From contig RBNI01002318.1 in assembly GCA_003990745.1 (NCBI GenBank), positions 1 through 18,875 on the forward strand: a DNA stretch of 18,875 bases, given 5' to 3'. A program made the translations under genes and the position numbers. A model generated the notes under the pieces. It searched no databases. It was not told the origin of the DNA and saw only the letters and a program-made list of their open reading frames with translations. How positions within the stretch are numbered: the stretch's first letter is position 1; each line of letters starts with the position of its first letter. Source of the DNA: Jimgerdemannia flammicorona (taxonomy: Eukaryota; Mucoromycota; Endogonomycetes; Endogonales; Endogonaceae). This document shows, piece by piece, positions 17,401 through 18,875 of the stretch.

Positions 17401-18704
17401 ACATAACATTACATATCATTATATCTTACAACGTAAGCACGAGGAGGAAATGATGGAAATGCAACTCGTCCGCACGGCCCTGAAAGAACGCATCGAACAT
17501 TTGACAAAATTGATTTTGACCTCCCAATCGATCACATCGAAAAGTATCTTGGACTGGTCTCCAGCAGTGAGTGTACTTTGTTTTTTCTGATATTCTGGCA
17601 AGCGGCGCATTGTTCGATGATATCTCATTTTCATGTTGTTATAGGTCAGCAATAATAGACGAAGCGTTATCGTCGGTGTGCCACTTGGATTGGGTGACTT
17701 AACGAAGGTTTGCGATTATGTTTTTTTCGTTGATCGGTTTACCGAATTTAGAATGTTATTTGACCGAAATTTTTGAATGTCTGCCTTTCCAGGAAAAAGA
17801 GAAGGACGATGCGATTAAAAAACTGACAGCCATGCTTCACGCAAAGGAGGAAGATGTCAAGGACCTATCAGCAAAATTAGAGCAAGTTGCGACCACCGAT
17901 GATGACACACCAGTGGAAGAGCAGCTCAAATCTCATAAGCGACAGAGCGTTATATTCACTGACCAAGATCGCCAGGAGCTCAACCGCCTCCGCCAAACCA
18001 ATTTTGAGCTGCAAATGACTGTGGAAGAGCAAGCCGCCAAACTTGTGAAATTGCGTGAAGAAGTTGAGGCAGAGTTTCGCCTGCAGTACCGTCCCTTTGA
18101 CCAGACACCCGAATACATGGACACACGTCACGTGATTGAGGAACAAAGGGACTTAATTGCTGATATGGAAGAGCAAGCAAAGAACTACAAGTCAACTATC
18201 ACCGAGCTCCGCAACGTGATCCGCAAAAATGAGCTGGCGCAATTTGAGAAGGCAGAGAAGAACGCGATGGGCTCGGGGATAGGGGTGGATGGGAGGAAAA
18301 ACGGCATCATAGATCTAGCGACAGGAGGTCTGGTGGCACATGTGAAGGAATTGGAGGCTCTGTTGGAAAAGGAGAGGAGGCAGAGGCAGGAGGAGCAGAA
18401 TAGGAATACGGAAAGGATCGCGAGCCTGGAAGCTGAGTTGACAATCACCAAAGGTGGGCATCTACTGTTTCTGGTTTGAGTGCAGGGATCACGAGAGGAA
18501 TGCTCTGAGTGGCAGTGTGGTTGAGATGGTTGTTTGGGTTTTTGTTGCATTTTTGTTTTCACGCATTTTTCTGCCCAAGTTAAGCAATATTGTTAAACGT
18601 GCGCCGTTCTCCGGGACTCACTCTCAGCTCTCCCCTTTTATGTGTTCGCCCTGCTGGCTGTCTTCGCCGTCATCCTGGCCTGGGTCATCCATTGGGCACT
18701 ATAA
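14456..18704 (+). CDS. kinesin-7 (CENP-E/Kip2-like) motor protein with hydrophobic C-terminus
   Basis: Eighteen exons: 14456-14744, 14834-14897, 15058-15080, 15187-15230, 15339-15344, 15442-15445, 15559-15737, 15896-15977, 16077-16144, 16260-16370, 16514-16593, 16717-16764, 16865-17051, 17211-17348, 17438-17566, 17645-17707, 17793-18453, 18628-18704; 750 aa, all GT-AG, phases consistent. A Ser/Thr/Pro-rich head (1-42) leads to the motor (about 44-385): P-loop GQTASGKT (132-139), switch I SSRSH (244-248), switch II DLAGSE (294-299), [18 protein letters not shown]-rich loop (about 260-287) is inserted before switch II. Coiled coil is likely at 396-460, 506-560 and 600-725. Residues 729-746 are wholly hydrophobic and sit at the very end. 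Kinesin-7 motors walk along microtubules or track their ends. If the last intron is retained, the frame stops at 18477-18479 with about 733 aa and no hydrophobic end. Kinesin identity is certain; subfamily is from motif style. Confidence 0.94.
15339..15344 (+). other. 6-nt microexon of the kinesin
   Basis: ACCATG (Thr-Met, residues 141-142), flanked by GATAG and GTATGC, phase 0. It supplies the first two residues after the P-loop GKTF; introns on either side are 108 and 97 bp. Confidence 0.75.
15442..15445 (+). other. 4-nt microexon of the kinesin
   Basis: ATGG (Met plus the first base of Gly), flanked by TGTATAG and GTACGT. It changes the phase from 0 to 1, which the next exon (starting GG ATC) needs. 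The join gives GKTFTMMGIDEQPG, the spacing usual for kinesin-7. Confidence 0.72.
18628..18704 (+). other. last kinesin exon encoding a tail-anchor-like segment
   Basis: Acceptor CTCTCAG at 18621-18627, phase 2 start completing Ala 726, 24 further residues and TAA at 18702-18704. The residues begin [11 protein letters not shown] and end VIHWAL, without a charged residue. A chance open frame of this hydrophobicity ending at a stop, in the right phase behind a good acceptor, is unlikely. Confidence 0.65.
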
Positions 18705-18875
18705 AACCATCACAATGACCATCATCACGCAATCCACATATACAACTTGCATTGGAACCAATCAGCGGAGCTAAGCGTATCCCAGCTGATGTCGAACATT
18801 GATTTGTAGAATTAAAGGTTTTGTTGGGTGGGTGATGGTGAATTTTTCTCCTTTTTTTTTTTTTTTTTTTTTTTT
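18705..18875. other. kinesin 3' flank ending in poly-T
   Basis: Probably 3' UTR, with TAGAATTAAAG near 18807 as a weak polyadenylation-like word. The window closes in 24 T (18852-18875), so the true run may be longer. No gene seen. Confidence 0.5.

Noticed and set aside
18454..18479. Kinesin C-terminus ending at TGA 18477-18479
   Set aside because: Kept only as an intron-retention form. The spliced join gives a phase-consistent, non-random hydrophobic end at 18704.

Overview
The window looks like nuclear DNA of an intron-dense filamentous fungus, most likely a basidiomycete (probably Agaricomycotina; the lineage is inferred from gene structure and protein style). Four spliced protein genes can be read through with GT-AG introns of about 67-160 bp. 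Next to them lies a decayed transposon island. All exon boundaries below were derived by hand from reading frame, splice consensus and family conservation.

Left part (1-7189). A Ty1/copia retrotransposon (322-5417) has 128-bp LTRs, a near-perfect 5-bp target duplication and a broken polyprotein in the order gag-protease-integrase-RT-RNase H. It carries 12 in-frame stops and 2 frameshifts. It sits in other repeat-like, CpG-poor DNA, perhaps an older LTR element. The two LTRs differ at 14 sites, all transitions and 13 of them in CpG or CpA context, which is the mark of cytosine-methylation or RIP-like decay. A tract of about 95% A+T (core 6481-6720) separates the island from the genes.

Right part (7190-18704). 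Three genes lie in tandem on the minus strand. In transcription order they are the exosome cap subunit CSL4 (14274-13376), the bifunctional purine enzyme ADE5,7 (13096-9767) and an RNF216/TRIAD3-like RBR ubiquitin ligase with a hydrophobic double segment inside its IBR region (9597-7190). On the plus strand, divergent from CSL4, is a kinesin of the kinesin-7 (CENP-E/Kip2-like) type (14456-18704) with 18 exons. Two of those exons are only 6 and 4 nt long. The last exon encodes a strongly hydrophobic C-terminus that would make this a tail-anchored motor. The 181-bp CSL4/kinesin intergenic region has a perfect CRE palindrome near its centre.

The four genes belong to unrelated housekeeping processes (RNA decay, purine synthesis, ubiquitin signalling, microtubule transport) and I see no shared pathway. 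The points most worth a second look are the kinesin tail anchor, the 6- and 4-nt microexons, the membrane insert in the RBR ligase, and the transition-only decay of the copia LTRs.
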